Source: JAFMPW01 sp041743085
GTDB lineage: Bacteria; Bacteroidota; Bacteroidia; Flavobacteriales; Flavobacteriaceae
NCBI GenBank assembly: GCA_041743085.1
Contig: JBGTNL010000110.1
Coordinates: forward strand, 62,001-126,000
DNA: 64,000 nt
Direction of reading: 5' to 3'
Numbering within the stretch: the stretch's first letter is position 1; each line of letters opens with the position of its first letter. This document shows, in pieces, positions 62,414-64,000 of the stretch. The translations under genes and the position numbers were made by a program. The notes below the pieces were generated by a model, which made no database searches, was not told where the DNA came from, and saw nothing but the letters and a program-made list of their open reading frames with translations.

Positions 62414-63244
62414 ATGAAAGAACTTATAGCAAGTTTACCCACTCCAATGGAGTTGGTACTAAATCCGATTTCCTATATCGTATTTGGGATATACGGTGGA
62501 TTAATGTTATGGGAAGCTATTTTCCCTGCAAGAAAACTCCCAAATGTAAAATTTTGGAAATTAAAAGGAATGTTGGCATTCGTCTTCTTCTTTTTTCTCT
62601 CCTCATATCTGCCCCTTATTTGGGATGGTTATTTGGCGAACTATCAAATATTCGATTTAGCTAGCTTGGGCACGGTTCGGGGAGCCATGTTAGGTATCCT
62701 TATCTATGAGCTAGGGGTTTACATTTGGCACAGGTCCATGCACAAGAGTGATTCTTTATGGAAAATTTTCCACCAAATGCATCACAGTGCGGAGCGCCTT
62801 GACAGTTTTGGGGCCTTTTATTTCAGCCCCATGGACATGGTCGGGTTTACTTTTTTGGGAAGTCTTTGCCTTGTGGTACTAGCTGGTTTTACCCCTGAAG
62901 CGACCACCATGATCATTCTGGGAACCACCTTTCTGTCCATTTTTCAGCATAGTAATATCAAGACCCCTGTGTGGTTAGGTTACATTATTCAACGTCCGGA
63001 AGCGCATGCTGTACATCATGCAAGGGGGATACATGCCCATAATTATTCGGATATCCCCATTTTCGATATGCTTTTCGGCACATTTCAAAACCCCAAACGG
63101 TATGAGTATGAGGCGGGGTTCTATGACGGGGCTTCGGCGAAGGTGAAGGACATGCTCTTGTTCAAGGATATTTCAAAACCGGAAACCATACTTAAAGATG
63201 AAAAAATTCTCAGAAAAGAAAAATCCAATCAGGTTCCAATGTAG
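62414..63244 (+). CDS. Sterol desaturase/fatty acid hydroxylase family membrane protein
   Basis: This 276-aa protein has four or more hydrophobic segments and the three His boxes of the di-iron membrane hydroxylase family: H106-RSM-H110, H120-QM-H123-H124, and H198-AV-H201-H202. It probably hydroxylates or desaturates a lipid. It starts 1 bp after the 31-aa ORF and is under the promoter flanked by the putative TetR sites. Lipid substrate unknown. Confidence 0.88.
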   Translation: MKELIASLPTPMELVLNPISYIVFGIYGGLMLWEAIFPARKLPNVKFWKLKGMLAFVFFFFLSSYLPLIWDGYLANYQIFDLASLGTVRGAMLGILIYELGVYIWHRSMHKSDSLWKIFHQMHHSAERLDSFGAFYFSPMDMVGFTFLGSLCLVVLAGFTPEATTMIILGTTFLSIFQHSNIKTPVWLGYIIQRPEAHAVHHARGIHAHNYSDIPIFDMLFGTFQNPKRYEYEAGFYDGASAKVKDMLLFKDISKPETILKDEKILRKEKSNQVPM

Positions 63245-63347
63245 TGGCCTTTGCAAGTTTTGTCCCGACTGTAAAATAAAAGAGTGCTTAGGGTGCAATA
63301 GGCAACTATACTTAAATCAAATTCACAAAAATTAAATTTTAAATATC

Positions 63348-64000
63348 ATGAAAAAGCTATCGATTAGCTTAGCATTAATGGCCATAATAAGTTTTGGTCA
63401 TAGCCAGAACTCGTACCTTGGATTTGGTCAGGGCTTATTCGACGATTTGGGATTAGCCGGGTCGAATAATGAATATCTTGTCGAAATGCGGAGCGATTTT
63501 AACCTTATCCAGAATAAATATCAGGATAACGGGGGTTCCTACCGGTACACAACTTTTATAGAGGAAAGCACAGATCCCTTCGTTGCAAGTAAAAATAGTA
63601 TTCAGCTTTCCACCGGGATCGAGATGAAATACATTGAAAAAGGGATCCCGGAGGGTAAGATCATTCTTTTATTACATGGCCTAACGGCACCTCCCGCTCC
63701 TTTCAATCGGTGATAGATGAACTTTTGAAACTGGACGGTAACCTTCGGGTTCTGGCACCTGATCTAAGGGGCCATGGAAATAGTTCAATGCCAGGCCCAA
63801 GTGAAACGAACGGTTTTTCCATAGCTAGTTTCACTGATGATATTCTGGACTTTATGTTTCAAAAGGGGATAACTGAAGTTGATCTGGTCGGCCATTCCTT
63901 TGGCAGTATCATCGCTCAGAACTCCCCTTTAGCAGGAGGGTAACGGGCTAAAGGGGCTTTGCTTTTCTTTACCGACGATGGTCCGTCTGTTGTATACTTC
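63348..64000 (+). pseudogene. Secreted alpha/beta hydrolase, frameshifted, running off the window
   Basis: Signal peptide MKKLSISLALMAIISFGHSQ, then KIILLLHGLT with the oxyanion His-Gly. At about 63684 the frame slips: the first frame ends at 63713, while the correct one continues RSFQSVIDELLKLDGNLRVL, DLRGHGNSSMPG and the nucleophile GHSFGS. One missing G would restore it. After IIAQN a hairpin-forming segment (63924-63956) brings another stop at 63943. The remainder lies outside the window. Confidence 0.78.
63924..63956. repeat. Inverted repeat interrupting the hydrolase gene
   Basis: CCCCTTTAGC and GCTAAAGGGG form a perfect 10-bp stem around a 13-base centre. It lies just after the GHSFGS motif and introduces a stop, so it looks like a small inserted element. 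Confidence 0.55.

Overview
The window looks like a chromosomal segment of a marine Bacteroidota, most likely Flavobacteriaceae. The reasons are a SusC-like TonB receptor paired with DUF4249, DUF58, a lipoprotein sulfatase, a Cas9 of about 1,390 aa with 46-bp CRISPR repeats, and promoters of the Bacteroidota type (TTTG, about 19 bp, TAnnTTTG). The species assignment is inference.

Region by region. 0-23 kb is core-like: a secreted subtilase cut by the window edge, glutaryl-CoA dehydrogenase, a Rieske oxygenase divergent from an APC permease plus amidinohydrolase pair, trmN6, a lipoprotein sulfatase divergent from a large cytochrome-c/dehydrogenase lipoprotein, rimM-rpsP (rpsP with a very long acidic tail), dnaE with a fused exonuclease, trxA, DUF4249 beside a decayed TonB receptor, DUF58, and tRNA-Asp.

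23.03-39.56 kb is an integrated island. A tyrosine recombinase follows tRNA-Asp, and an exact 25-bp copy of the tRNA 3' end lies 16,504 bp away (attL/attR). Cargo: a CPA1 antiporter, a DUF3124 lipoprotein, a Fic protein, a complete type II-C CRISPR-Cas locus (cas9-cas1-cas2 and 13 repeats), three minus-strand genes of unclear role, and a small-ORF/nucleotidyltransferase pair. The tracrRNA can be read directly. It is encoded on the minus strand inside the cas9 5' leader, matches the repeat at 16 of 18 positions, and ends in terminator hairpins. The pre-crRNA also appears to run on the minus strand, toward cas2, where a hairpin plus U-tract would stop it. The leader-side repeat is interrupted by 44 bp, and a 66-bp relative of that region sits 3 kb away near the island edge.

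39.6-58.7 kb is accessory and decaying. It holds IS remnants and a minus-strand run of small VOC, SRPBCC, SnoaL, DinB, DoxX and DUF1801 genes, among which many are frameshifted, internally deleted or stopped. 58.7-64 kb has an Aquifex-type aconitase, a TetR regulator divergent from a sterol-desaturase-like gene with a readable operator/promoter layout, and a broken alpha/beta hydrolase at the edge.

Two dispersed repeat families recur: a modular element with fixed ends and variable hairpin cargo (three copies), and a GC-rich 20-bp palindrome (three copies, two of them inside genes).
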